From Microbacterium sp. B35-30 (lineage in GTDB: Bacteria > Actinomycetota > Actinomycetes > Actinomycetales > Microbacteriaceae): a stretch of 64,000 bases of DNA. Positions 27,030 through 36,789 of this stretch are shown here, piece after piece (position 1 is the stretch's first letter; each line of letters starts with the position of its first letter). Location of the stretch: the NCBI RefSeq assembly GCF_010634855.1, contig NZ_MWLQ01000026.1:1-64000 (forward strand), read 5' to 3'. Below the pieces are notes generated by a model, which saw nothing but the letters and a program-made list of their open reading frames with translations, did no database searches and had not been told where the DNA came from. The translations under genes were made by a program, and so were the position numbers.

Positions 27030-27093
27030 GCGTCCTCCTCGGTGCCGGCGCTCGCCGCTGTGCGGCTGGCGGCGACGCTACCGGGCGCGCGTT

Positions 27094-27105
27094 GCCGTAA
27101 ACGGC
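27094..27105. promoter_or_regulatory. Candidate operator in permease/amine-oxidase divergent region
   Basis: GCCGTAAACGGC has perfect 5-bp arms around AA. A minus-strand TAGCGT at 27073-27078 may be the permease -10 box. IclR is the natural candidate regulator. Confidence 0.35.
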
Positions 27106-27279
27106 GGCCCGTGTTTCGGCCGCGTGACACGGCGTGAGATGAGCGGGCCGGGATCGGCGGGTGTCGTCTCATCAGGATTTCGCTCGGCGTTCGCCGTCCC
27201 ATACGGCGGGGAAACGGCGCGGGCGAAGAATCGGCCCGACGCGGGTGCGAGCCGCGTCATCGCCGTCGAAAGGAACCCT

Positions 27280-28125
27280 GTGACCGAACAACAGCTCTCT
27301 CCCGAAGGGGACTCGCCGCCCCCCTCGCGGCAGCGGCCGACACTGCGCGGCCGACTGCTCACACCGCGCATCCTGGGCATCGGCTCCGCAGCCGCCGCGG
27401 CGGCCGCCGCCGTCGCGCTCGTCTTCGCGACGCAGACCGCCGTGCAGGCGACCTCGTCGCCCGAGATCACGGCATCCACCCCCATCGCCGCCGACAGCAC
27501 GGATGAGGACGCCCCCGAGAAGGCCGAGGAAGTCGCCAAGCCCGAGAAGATCGCGGCCGCCTACGACGCGCTGTCGGGTGCCGAGGTCGAGTACGTGCGC
27601 TTCGTCGGTGCACAGGACGCGGCGTTCGCGGCCGGCGAGGACGTGTTCGGCGAGCCGGGACTGCAGTTCCTCTCCACCGACGTGGCCGACCCGCAGGCAT
27701 ACTCCGACCGGCAGCGGCGCCTGATCTCGCTGTACTACGACTACGCCACCAACGAGACGGTCAGCATGATCGTCAACGCGACGACCGGAGCGGTCGAGTC
27801 CGTGGACCGCGCCTCCGGCACCCAGCCCGCTCCGACGGATGCCGAGACCTCGCTCGCGTGGGAGCTGCTGCTCGACTCGGACGCGGCCCAGCCCGTCGTC
27901 GACGAGTTCGCCGCGCTCACCGGTGGTTCCGCTCTCACCCCAGCATCCGCCGAGGTGATCCTCACCGCCCACTCCTTCGTCACGGATGCCGGCTCCTTCG
28001 GCGCCGAGTCGTGCGGCGTCGATCGGTGCGTGCAGCTGCTCGCCCAGGTAGACGGCGGCGCGTTCCTCACCACCAGCACCTACGTCGTCAACCTGTCGAC
28101 GCGGGCCGTCCTGTCCATCTCATGA
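27280..28125 (+). CDS. Membrane-anchored protein resembling copper amine oxidase N-terminal domain
   Basis: 281 residues. Cytoplasmic tail, one membrane helix (about 34-56), an acidic linker, then an extracytoplasmic domain. The stretch RLISLYYDYATNETVSMIVN followed by TGAVESVD and an acidic helix with ELLLDSD matches the pattern of N2/N3 domains of copper amine oxidases (compared from memory with Arthrobacter phenylethylamine oxidase). The adjacent gene encodes a catalytic domain without N2/N3. A Cys pair (CGVDRC) near residue 240 may form a disulfide. GTG start with AAAGGA upstream. Function as an N-domain subunit is an inference. Confidence 0.6.
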   Translation: MTEQQLSPEGDSPPPSRQRPTLRGRLLTPRILGIGSAAAAAAAAVALVFATQTAVQATSSPEITASTPIAADSTDEDAPEKAEEVAKPEKIAAAYDALSGAEVEYVRFVGAQDAAFAAGEDVFGEPGLQFLSTDVADPQAYSDRQRRLISLYYDYATNETVSMIVNATTGAVESVDRASGTQPAPTDAETSLAWELLLDSDAAQPVVDEFAALTGGSALTPASAEVILTAHSFVTDAGSFGAESCGVDRCVQLLAQVDGGAFLTTSTYVVNLSTRAVLSIS

Positions 28126-28142
28126 CCATGGAGACCCTCCCG

Positions 28143-30095
28143 ATGAAACGAAACCCCCTCCGCCGCCTGCTCGGCGCGGGCACCGCGATGGCTCTGCTGG
28201 CGGGCGGCCTCGTGCTGTCCGCTCCGGCGGCGGCCTCTGCCCAGACGGTCACCGAGGCATCCTGCTCCGGCGACTCCCTCGTCTCGAAGACCCTCGAATC
28301 CGGATCCAGCTGGCAGATGTGCTGGCGCCTCGACACCTATCGCGGGCTCGTGCTCGACAAGATCGCCTATCAGCCGCGGGACGACGCGGCGCCGATCCTC
28401 GTGCTCGACTCGATCGCGCTGGCCCAGCTGAACGTGCCCTACGACACCGGCGCCACGGAGTACAACGACGTGACGACGTACCAGGTCGGCGGGCGCCGTC
28501 TGCAGGCCATCGAGGCTGTCGACTGCCCGGTCGGCGAGGTCCGAACCTCGTGGGTCGACGCCACTCGCGGAGCGATCCCCGCGGTCTGCATCGGCGAAGA
28601 GGAGTCGGGCCTCGCGTACCGCTCCAACATCGCACGCGACGCCCTCTACGCCGCGCAGGGCACCGATCTCGTGCTGCACACCGTGTCGCGCATCGGCTGG
28701 TACGAGTACCAGACCGAGTATCGGTTCCACGACGACGGCGAGATCTCGGTGCGCCTCGGCGCCACCGGCGACCTCTCGCCCAACGACTACGTCGACATCG
28801 TGAACCAGGGGTGGCCGATCGCCCCGGGCCAGGAGGACTTCGCGGTCAACCACTACCACTCGGCGTTCTGGCGCGTGGACTTCGGCCTCGACTCCGGCGC
28901 CACCCAGCTGGTCGAGAAGTTCGCGACCACCCCGACCGGCGAGTACGGGACCACGGGCGACACCGGTCACACGGCGATCCTCGAGACGCAGCTCACTCAG
29001 ATCACGAACGAGACCAAGACGATGGGCTCGAACCGCGAGGCCTACCGTGTGGTGAACCCCGAGAGCATCAACGCCGACGGGCACGCCCGCTCCTACGAGA
29101 TCATCGTGCCGCGCGACCAGGCCTACAACCTCAACCCCGAGACCGATTACGACATCGCGTTCACGTCGGCCAAGTCGGACGAGATCCACGCCAGCCACAA
29201 CCTCATCCCGTCGAAGGCGGGGCAGATGGTCACCGACTACATCGCCGACGGCGAGACGCTCGAGGACCCCGTGGCATGGGTGAACGTGGGCTTCCACCAC
29301 ATCAACCGCGACGAGGACCAGAGCCCCATGCCGATCCACTGGCAGGGCTTCACCCTCTACCCGCGTGATTTCGCGGCGCAGAACCCGAACATCCCCGAGG
29401 GCCGCAAGTGGGTCAACGGCGACATGCGCGGGGTGCCCAACCCGAACATCACGCCGACGCCCACCGCGTCGCCGACGCCGACCCCCACGACGGAGCCCAC
29501 CGCGGAGCCCACGCCGACGCCCACCGAGTCCGGGAACGGCAACGGCAACGGGAACGGCAACGGGAACGGCAACGGGAACGGCAACGGGAACGGCAACGGG
29601 AACGGCAACGGGAACGGCAACGGGAACGGCAACGGGAACGGGAACGGGAACGGCGGCTCGACGGCGCCCGCAATGGCGCCGGTGACCTTCGACAGCGCCG
29701 AGGTCGCGCCGGGTGCCGCGCAGTCTGCGACCGCGAGCGGCTTCACGCCCGGTGAGACCGTGAGCGCCGTGATGCACTCCGACCCCGTCGACGTCGGCAC
29801 GTTCGTCGCCGACAGCGAGGGCGTGGTGAGCGTGCAGTTCATCGTGCCGTCCGACACACCCGCCGGCGAGCACTCGCTGGTTCTGACCGGGCAGACCTCG
29901 TCGGCCGTTGCGCAGGGATCGTTCACGGTGGCGTCCGCGTCGCCCGCGGCCATCTTCGGCGCACTCGCGACGACCGGCACCGACGCGAACAACTGGGCGC
30001 TGTCGGGCCTCCTGCTCCTCACCGCAGGCGCCGGACTGGCAGCCACATCGTGGCACCTGCGCCGCCAGCAGGCGGTCAAGGTGCACGCGGCCTGA
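28143..30095 (+). CDS. Secreted copper amine oxidase-like enzyme with LAxTG wall anchor
   Basis: 650 residues. Signal peptide (1-34); copper amine oxidase catalytic domain (about 40-430); Pro/Thr linker; 20 Gly-Asn dipeptides; Ig-like domain (about 510-600); LATTG sorting motif, membrane helix and basic tail. Conserved: copper ligands in NHYHSAFWRVD (H237, H239) and GFHHINRDED (H386), a candidate catalytic Asp (D109), and the cofactor-precursor Tyr (Y187). The normal TxxNY(D/E)Y cofactor motif reads RIGWYEY, with Thr and Asn missing. N2/N3 domains are absent and may be supplied by the upstream gene. ATG 28143 has GGAG 9 nt before it; ATG 28122 (ATGA overlap) is possible. Confidence 0.8.
   Translation: MKRNPLRRLLGAGTAMALLAGGLVLSAPAAASAQTVTEASCSGDSLVSKTLESGSSWQMCWRLDTYRGLVLDKIAYQPRDDAAPILVLDSIALAQLNVPYDTGATEYNDVTTYQVGGRRLQAIEAVDCPVGEVRTSWVDATRGAIPAVCIGEEESGLAYRSNIARDALYAAQGTDLVLHTVSRIGWYEYQTEYRFHDDGEISVRLGATGDLSPNDYVDIVNQGWPIAPGQEDFAVNHYHSAFWRVDFGLDSGATQLVEKFATTPTGEYGTTGDTGHTAILETQLTQITNETKTMGSNREAYRVVNPESINADGHARSYEIIVPRDQAYNLNPETDYDIAFTSAKSDEIHASHNLIPSKAGQMVTDYIADGETLEDPVAWVNVGFHHINRDEDQSPMPIHWQGFTLYPRDFAAQNPNIPEGRKWVNGDMRGVPNPNITPTPTASPTPTPTTEPTAEPTPTPTESGNGNGNGNGNGNGNGNGNGNGNGNGNGNGNGNGNGNGNGNGGSTAPAMAPVTFDSAEVAPGAAQSATASGFTPGETVSAVMHSDPVDVGTFVADSEGVVSVQFIVPSDTPAGEHSLVLTGQTSSAVAQGSFTVASASPAAIFGALATTGTDANNWALSGLLLLTAGAGLAATSWHLRRQQAVKVHAA
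29532..29651 (+). repeat. In-frame GGGAACGGCAAC tandem repeat in amine oxidase gene
   Basis: 120 bp of alternating GGG/GGC and AAC codons encoding 20 Gly-Asn dipeptides. The basic unit is 6 bp (12 bp including the GGG/GGC alternation), so unit gain or loss keeps the frame. The protein segment is a flexible spacer between enzyme and anchor. Confidence 0.9.
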
Positions 30096-30100
30096 TCCAC

Positions 30101-30139
30101 ACCCGCGGGGCGACGCGCCGGTCACGTCGCCCCGCGGGT
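30101..30139 (+). terminator. Terminator after amine oxidase-like gene
   Basis: A perfect 15-bp stem (30101-30115 with 30125-30139) and 9-nt loop, 5 nt after the stop. It suggests that the DUF305 gene downstream is at least partly in a separate transcript. Confidence 0.75.
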
Positions 30140-30194
30140 ACCCCGTGTCGCTGAGGGCTCGGTCCGCGGCATCCAGATCTGAGAGGACTCGTCC

Positions 30195-30881
30195 ATGCGC
30201 AGTCGTATCGCCGCCCTCGGCGTCGTGCTGGCCCTTTCGACGGCCATCGTGGCGGTCGGGGCCGTCGGGCTCAGTCTGACGACGAGTCCGGATTCGGCGC
30301 CGCAGGCGGCCCCTGCGGGCGCGAGGACGGATGCCTCCACCGCCGCCTACCCGACCGTCGAGGACCATTGCTACATCGAGGGCATGATCCCGCACCACGA
30401 ACAGGCGCTCGAGCTCAGCAGCCTGGTCCTGGGCGCCACCGGGGTCCGCGAGCGCACGCGGGCGCTCGCCGAGTTCATCGTGACCGACCAGACCTCCGAG
30501 ATCGAGACGATGCGGGCATGGCAGAACGCGTGGCGCGGTGCGATCCCCGCCGGCGGTTCGAGCGGCGGCCACGACGGTCACGGTGACGCGCGGCCTGCCG
30601 TCGGAGTGATCCCGACCGGGTGCGGCGATCACCCGCACACGCAGATGAAGGGCATGGCCGGCGTCGAGCAGCTCGCGGCCCTCGATGCAGCCGACGACGT
30701 CGCGGCCGACCGGATGTTCCTCGAGCTGATGATCGCGCACCATGAGGGCGCCCTCGAGATGGCGGAGAGCGCGGTCCGCGAGGGATCCAATGCGTACGTG
30801 CGCGCATCCGGCAAGCACGTGCTCGTCGAACAGCAGCGCGAGATCACCGCGATGTCGACGTTGCTCGCCGAGGCGCCGTGA
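30195..30881 (+). CDS. Secreted DUF305 protein (copy 3)
   Basis: 228 residues. Signal or anchor helix (1-30) followed by a complete DUF305 domain with both His-pair motifs, MIPHHEQALELS (about residue 65) and LMIAHHEGALEMAE (about 182), plus a His/Gly-rich loop (GGHDGHGDA) and DHPHTQMKGM. These fit copper binding outside the membrane. Downstream of a copper amine oxidase-like gene, it could supply or buffer copper (inference). Start has GAGAGGA upstream. Its stop overlaps the signal peptidase start. Confidence 0.88.
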   Translation: MRSRIAALGVVLALSTAIVAVGAVGLSLTTSPDSAPQAAPAGARTDASTAAYPTVEDHCYIEGMIPHHEQALELSSLVLGATGVRERTRALAEFIVTDQTSEIETMRAWQNAWRGAIPAGGSSGGHDGHGDARPAVGVIPTGCGDHPHTQMKGMAGVEQLAALDAADDVAADRMFLELMIAHHEGALEMAESAVREGSNAYVRASGKHVLVEQQREITAMSTLLAEAP

Positions 30882-31432
30882 CGATCGTCGCCGGCTCGGC
30901 AGCGGTCCGTCGATCCGTGGGCAGGGCTCGGGCGCTCGTCTGGCTCGCAGCCCTTGTGATCCCCACCGGTGCAGCGCTCGCGCTCGCCGCAGCCCTCGGC
31001 GTGGCGACCGTGCACAACGACTCGATGAACCCGACGCTGCACAGCGGCGACACGGTCCTGTTCGACCGGTGGAGTACCCCCGGTCGCGGAGACGTCGTCC
31101 TCCTGACCGACCGCGAAGGATGGTCGGGCACACGGGACGCGCTCCTCGTGAAGCGGGTCGTCGGTGTCGCGGGCGACGTGGTGGTGTGCTGCGAGGCGGG
31201 AACCGGGCGGCTGCTCCTCAACGGAGCGCCGATCGAGGAGGCCTATGCCGGCGCGGTTCGCCCGGGTGGCGACATCCCGTTCCGAGTGACCGTGCCCGAG
31301 GGTTCTGTGTGGGTCATGGGCGACAACCGGGCCGCATCGGTCGACTCGCGGGCGTCGGTGTCGGCGCCGGGTCACGGGGCGGTGGCGCGAGACGACCTGC
31401 GCGGTACGGCGCGCGCGTGGTGGGGTGGCTGA
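30878..31432 (+). CDS. lepB: Signal peptidase I (S26 family)
   Basis: 184 residues: one membrane anchor (about 18-42), catalytic Ser in NDSMNPTL (about residue 49), catalytic Lys in LVKRVVGVAGD (about 89), and the box E motif GDNRAASVDSR. It removes signal peptides from exported proteins. The GTG start overlaps the DUF305 stop (GTGA), so it may be a dedicated peptidase for the neighbouring secreted proteins; the housekeeping signal peptidase is usually encoded near rplS. Confidence 0.88.
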   Translation: MTIVAGSAAVRRSVGRARALVWLAALVIPTGAALALAAALGVATVHNDSMNPTLHSGDTVLFDRWSTPGRGDVVLLTDREGWSGTRDALLVKRVVGVAGDVVVCCEAGTGRLLLNGAPIEEAYAGAVRPGGDIPFRVTVPEGSVWVMGDNRAASVDSRASVSAPGHGAVARDDLRGTARAWWGG

Positions 31433-31538
31433 GGGGCGTGGGACGACTTCCCGGGCGGATGCCGGCGGTCGCCGCATCCGTCATCCAAAGCGGAACCGCT
31501 CACATGTCGTGAGGCGCCCTCGACGCCCGGGCGAGGCA

Positions 31539-31544
31539 TAGCCT
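31539..31544 (+). promoter_or_regulatory. Leaderless -10 box of molybdopterin oxidoreductase gene
   Basis: TAGCCT, 6 nt before the ATG at 31551. Confidence 0.5.
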
Positions 31545-31550
31545 GGATGT

Positions 31551-34115
<2,565 letters not shown>

Positions 34116-34131
34116 GAGCCCGGCGCGTGCC

Positions 34132-34137
34132 TAGGCT
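34132..34137 (+). promoter_or_regulatory. Leaderless -10 box of mog gene
   Basis: TAGGCT, 6 nt before the ATG at 34144. The GGAGG between them is too close to the ATG to act as a ribosome site. Confidence 0.45.
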
Positions 34138-34143
34138 GGAGGC

Positions 34144-34623
34144 ATGACCCGCGCCGCCGTCATCACCGTCTCCGATCGCTCCGCCGAGGGCGCCCGCCCC
34201 GACGCCAGCGGGCCGATCGCGGTCTCGGCACTGCGGGAGGCGGGCTTCGACTGCGCCGACGCCGTCGTGGTGCCCGACGGTGCCGACAGCGTCGAGCGCG
34301 CGCTGACAGCCGAGGTCGTCGCGGGCGTGAAGCTGATCGTCACCACGGGTGGCACCGGCGCCTCGCCGCGCGACCAGACGCCGGAGGGCACCGCCCGCGT
34401 CGTGACCCGCCAGGTACCGGGCATCGCCGAAGAGCTGCGTCGACGGGGTGCGGCCGAGAAGCCCGCCGGCATGCTGACGCGCGGGATCGCCGGCGTCGTC
34501 GACCCGCACGGCGCGCTCGTGGTCAACCTGCCCGGGTCTCCGGGCGGCGTGACGGATGGGATGCCGGTGGTGCTGTCGGTCGCCCATCACCTGCTGGACC
34601 AGCTCGGTGGAGGGGACCACTGA
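34144..34623 (+). CDS. mog: Molybdopterin adenylyltransferase (Mog/MoaB type)
   Basis: 159 residues, single-domain MoCF_biosynth fold with TTGGTGASPRDQTPE and NLPGSPGGV. It activates molybdopterin by adenylation before MoeA inserts molybdate. Overlaps moaE by one base (TGATG). Separate from, and convergent with, the moeB-moaD operon. Confidence 0.93.
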   Translation: MTRAAVITVSDRSAEGARPDASGPIAVSALREAGFDCADAVVVPDGADSVERALTAEVVAGVKLIVTTGGTGASPRDQTPEGTARVVTRQVPGIAEELRRRGAAEKPAGMLTRGIAGVVDPHGALVVNLPGSPGGVTDGMPVVLSVAHHLLDQLGGGDH

Positions 34624-35063
34624 TGGCCGTGTCGACCGACGCCGTGCGGGTGGCTGCGATCAGCGCCGAGCCGCTCGATCTCGACGCGCACCTGCGCGCC
34701 GTCGACGATTCCCGCATGGGCGCCGTGACGACGTTCGTCGGTCGCGTACGGGATCACGATCCGGATGCCGCGGCCGCCGTCGTCGCCCTCGAGTACTCGG
34801 CGCATCCTGACGCCGAAGCCGCGCTCACCCGCCTGGCCGCCGCGGCGATCGGGGCCACCGGAGCGCTTGTCGCGGTGTCGCACCGGGTGGGCACGCTGCA
34901 CGTCGGGGACGCCGCCGTCGTGATCGCGGTCGCGTCCGCCCACCGCGCCGAGGCGTTCGCGGTGTGCCGCACGCTCATCGAGACGATCAAGACCGACCTG
35001 CCGGTCTGGAAGCGCCAGGTCGAATCCGACGGCACCGCCACCTGGCTGGGCCTCGGCGGCTGA
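34623..35063 (+). CDS. moaE: Molybdopterin synthase catalytic subunit
   Basis: 146 residues. Typical MoaE signatures: GAVTTFVGRVRDHD, YSAHPDAEAAL and KTDLPVWKRQ with the active-site Lys pair. Together with MoaD it converts cyclic pyranopterin monophosphate to molybdopterin. Co-transcribed with mog; its partner moaD is encoded 38 bp away on the opposite strand. Confidence 0.93.
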   Translation: MAVSTDAVRVAAISAEPLDLDAHLRAVDDSRMGAVTTFVGRVRDHDPDAAAAVVALEYSAHPDAEAALTRLAAAAIGATGALVAVSHRVGTLHVGDAAVVIAVASAHRAEAFAVCRTLIETIKTDLPVWKRQVESDGTATWLGLGG

Positions 35064-35100
35064 GCGCCGCGGCCGGAAGGCCCCGCACCCCGGAAGGGGA

Positions 35101-35334
35101 TCAGCCGCCGGCGAAGGGCGGCAGCACGTCGATCAGGTCGTCGTCGCCGAGGGGCGTGTCGTCGTCGACGCGTGAGCCGCCGACGAGCACGGCGCAGCGC
35201 GGCAGGATGCCGCCCAGCCCCGGGAACTCCTCGGACACCGCGCGGCGCAGCTCTCCCAGGGTCGCCTCGGTGCGGCGCTCGGAGTCCCGGCCGGTCGCCT
35301 CCTGTGCGGCGGCGAAGTAGCGGACGACGGCCAT
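35101..35334 (-). CDS. moaD: Molybdopterin synthase sulfur-carrier subunit
   Basis: 77 residues, ubiquitin-like fold ending in Gly-Gly (PPFAGG), the residue pair that is thiocarboxylated. Last gene of the moeB-moeA-moaC-mobA-DUF6457-moaD operon; its ATG overlaps the DUF6457 stop by one base. Sulfur transfer to it is the expected job of the MoeB-rhodanese protein at the operon head. Confidence 0.92.
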   Translation of the reverse strand: MAVVRYFAAAQEATGRDSERRTEATLGELRRAVSEEFPGLGGILPRCAVLVGGSRVDDDTPLGDDDLIDVLPPFAGG

Positions 35335-35609
35335 CAGGCCTCGTGCTCCCAGTCTCGGGCGAGTTCGGTGATCGCCGCCACGGCGGATTCGATGTCGGCG
35401 GGGGATCCGCCACTGCGGCCCGCGACGAGGCCGGCGACGAAGGTACTGAAGGGCGCCGCCGGGCGTGCGACGTCGTTCGCGACGTCGCGCGCGAGATCGA
35501 GGATGAGCGACACCGGGACGTCTTCGGGCGCGAGCCCGAACCGCTCGCGCAGCACGGCCGCCCAGGCGTCGAGGGCCTCGGGGGGAAGGGTGCGGGACTG
35601 CTCGCTCAT
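35334..35609 (-). CDS. DUF6457 protein associated with MobA
   Basis: 91 residues, all helical in appearance (PEALDAWAAVLRERFGLAPED; ILDLARDVANDVARPAAPF). DUF6457 is found next to or fused with MobA in actinobacteria, which fits here: it overlaps mobA by 4 bp and moaD by 1 bp. GGAGGAG precedes the ATG. Function not established; probably supports guanylylation or cofactor transfer. Confidence 0.8.
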   Translation of the reverse strand: MSEQSRTLPPEALDAWAAVLRERFGLAPEDVPVSLILDLARDVANDVARPAAPFSTFVAGLVAGRSGGSPADIESAVAAITELARDWEHEA

Positions 35610-36295
35610 GACGACTCCTCCGGGCGTGGGTGGTGCGGTGCGGGATCGGCCTGGTGCGCGCGATCGACCTGGTGCGCGCGATCGACCCGAGCGCGGGCCT
35701 CGTTCAGATCCTCCCACGTGTCGACGTCGCGGGTCAGGTCGTCGGGCGCCGCGACGACGGCGATCGCGAGCTCGTCGGCGATCGCCCGCACCGGAAGGTC
35801 CCGTCCGCGACCGGGAAGAGCGGATGCCGCCTGCCGCAGCGCCCGCGTGCGGTAGGCGCCGGTGAGCCACTGCGGGCGGCTCGAGGCGTCGCCGAGACAC
35901 ACGCCGTCGGTGTCGGCGGGGAGCAGCGGGATGTCGTTCACGAGGCGGCGCACGGCCTCGCCCACGCCGGGCAGATCGCAGGCGAGCACGAGCGTCCATT
36001 CCGGGTCGGTCTCCGCCGACCACTCATCGAGCGCCGCCACGACCGCCGCGGCGGGGCCGCCGAACGGCGGGTCCTCCCGCACCCAGGCCACGGGGAGCGT
36101 CTCGTCGAGGACGGGTGCCACCACCGTGATCGGCCGGGCTCCGGCATCCGTCACCGCCGTCACCGCCGCCGCCAGCAGCGTGCTGCCGCCGACCTCGAAG
36201 AGCGGCTTCACGGCCCCGCCGACGCGCGTGCCGCGGCCGCCGGCCAGCAGGATCGCGCCGAGGCTGAGGGGCGAGTGCGGGTCGCGAACGGACAT
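35606..36295 (-). CDS. mobA: Molybdenum cofactor guanylyltransferase-like NTP transferase
   Basis: 229 residues. Nucleotidyltransferase signature LLAGGRGTRVGGAVKPL (residues 16-32) and ACDLPGVGEAV. It should attach GMP to molybdopterin. The C-terminal 25 residues contain a repeated VDRAHQ unit encoded by two identical 18-bp repeats (35650-35685) and a His/Pro-rich end. Coupled to moaC (TGATG) and DUF6457 (ATGA). Confidence 0.87.
   Translation of the reverse strand: MSVRDPHSPLSLGAILLAGGRGTRVGGAVKPLFEVGGSTLLAAAVTAVTDAGARPITVVAPVLDETLPVAWVREDPPFGGPAAAVVAALDEWSAETDPEWTLVLACDLPGVGEAVRRLVNDIPLLPADTDGVCLGDASSRPQWLTGAYRTRALRQAASALPGRGRDLPVRAIADELAIAVVAAPDDLTRDVDTWEDLNEARARVDRAHQVDRAHQADPAPHHPRPEESS
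35650..35685. repeat. Two exact 18-bp tandem repeats in mobA 3' end
   Basis: Two copies of CCTGGTGCGCGCGATCGA encode repeated hexapeptides on the minus strand (VDRAHQ). The unit length preserves the frame. Confidence 0.85.
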
Positions 36296-36789
36296 CAGCT
36301 CTCGTCCGGGCGGTGCCAGTCGCCGCTCTTGCCGCCGGTCTTCGTCACGATGCGTACGTGATCGATCGACGTGCCCTTGTCGAGCCCCTTCACCATGTCG
36401 ACGACGGCGAGAGCGGCAACCGACACGGCGGTCAGCGCCTCCATCTCGACGCCGGTGCGATCGGCGGTGCGCACGGTCGCCTCGATCGCGACACCGCCGT
36501 CTTCGATGGCCAGGTCGACCGCCGCGCCGTGGACGCCGATGACATGCGCGAGCGGCAGCAGTTCGGGGGTGCGCTTGGCGGCCTGGATGCCGGCGATCCG
36601 GGCGACGGCCAGCACATCGCCCTTGGGCACGGTGCCATCGCGCAGCGCGGCGACGACGTCGGGCGCGCAGCGCACGAAGGCGCGGGCGGTGGCGGAGCGC
36701 ACGGTCGGCTGCTTGAGCGTGACATCCACCATGCGCGCGTTCCCCGCGGCGTCGAGGTGGGTGAAGGTCGGCTGTTCGGGCGCACTCAT
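36295..36789 (-). CDS. moaC: Cyclic pyranopterin monophosphate synthase
   Basis: 164 residues. Conserved MoaC motifs: GNARMVDV, KGDVLAVARIAGIQAAKRTPELLPLAH (cited in part), GVEMEALTAVSVAALAVVDMVK and KTGGKSG. It acts after MoaA, which is encoded 18 kb away at 54494. ATG overlaps the moeA stop (ATGA). Confidence 0.95.
   Translation of the reverse strand: MSAPEQPTFTHLDAAGNARMVDVTLKQPTVRSATARAFVRCAPDVVAALRDGTVPKGDVLAVARIAGIQAAKRTPELLPLAHVIGVHGAAVDLAIEDGGVAIEATVRTADRTGVEMEALTAVSVAALAVVDMVKGLDKGTSIDHVRIVTKTGGKSGDWHRPDES

Noticed and set aside
29532..29651. Regular short repeats considered as a CRISPR array
   Set aside because: No spacers, unit of 6-12 bp, and fully in frame within a secreted protein.
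28080..31133. Minus-strand frame of about 1000 codons with Val-Ala-Val-Pro repeats
   Set aside because: Antisense shadow of the amine oxidase-like and DUF305 genes; the repeat is the complement of the Gly-Asn codons.
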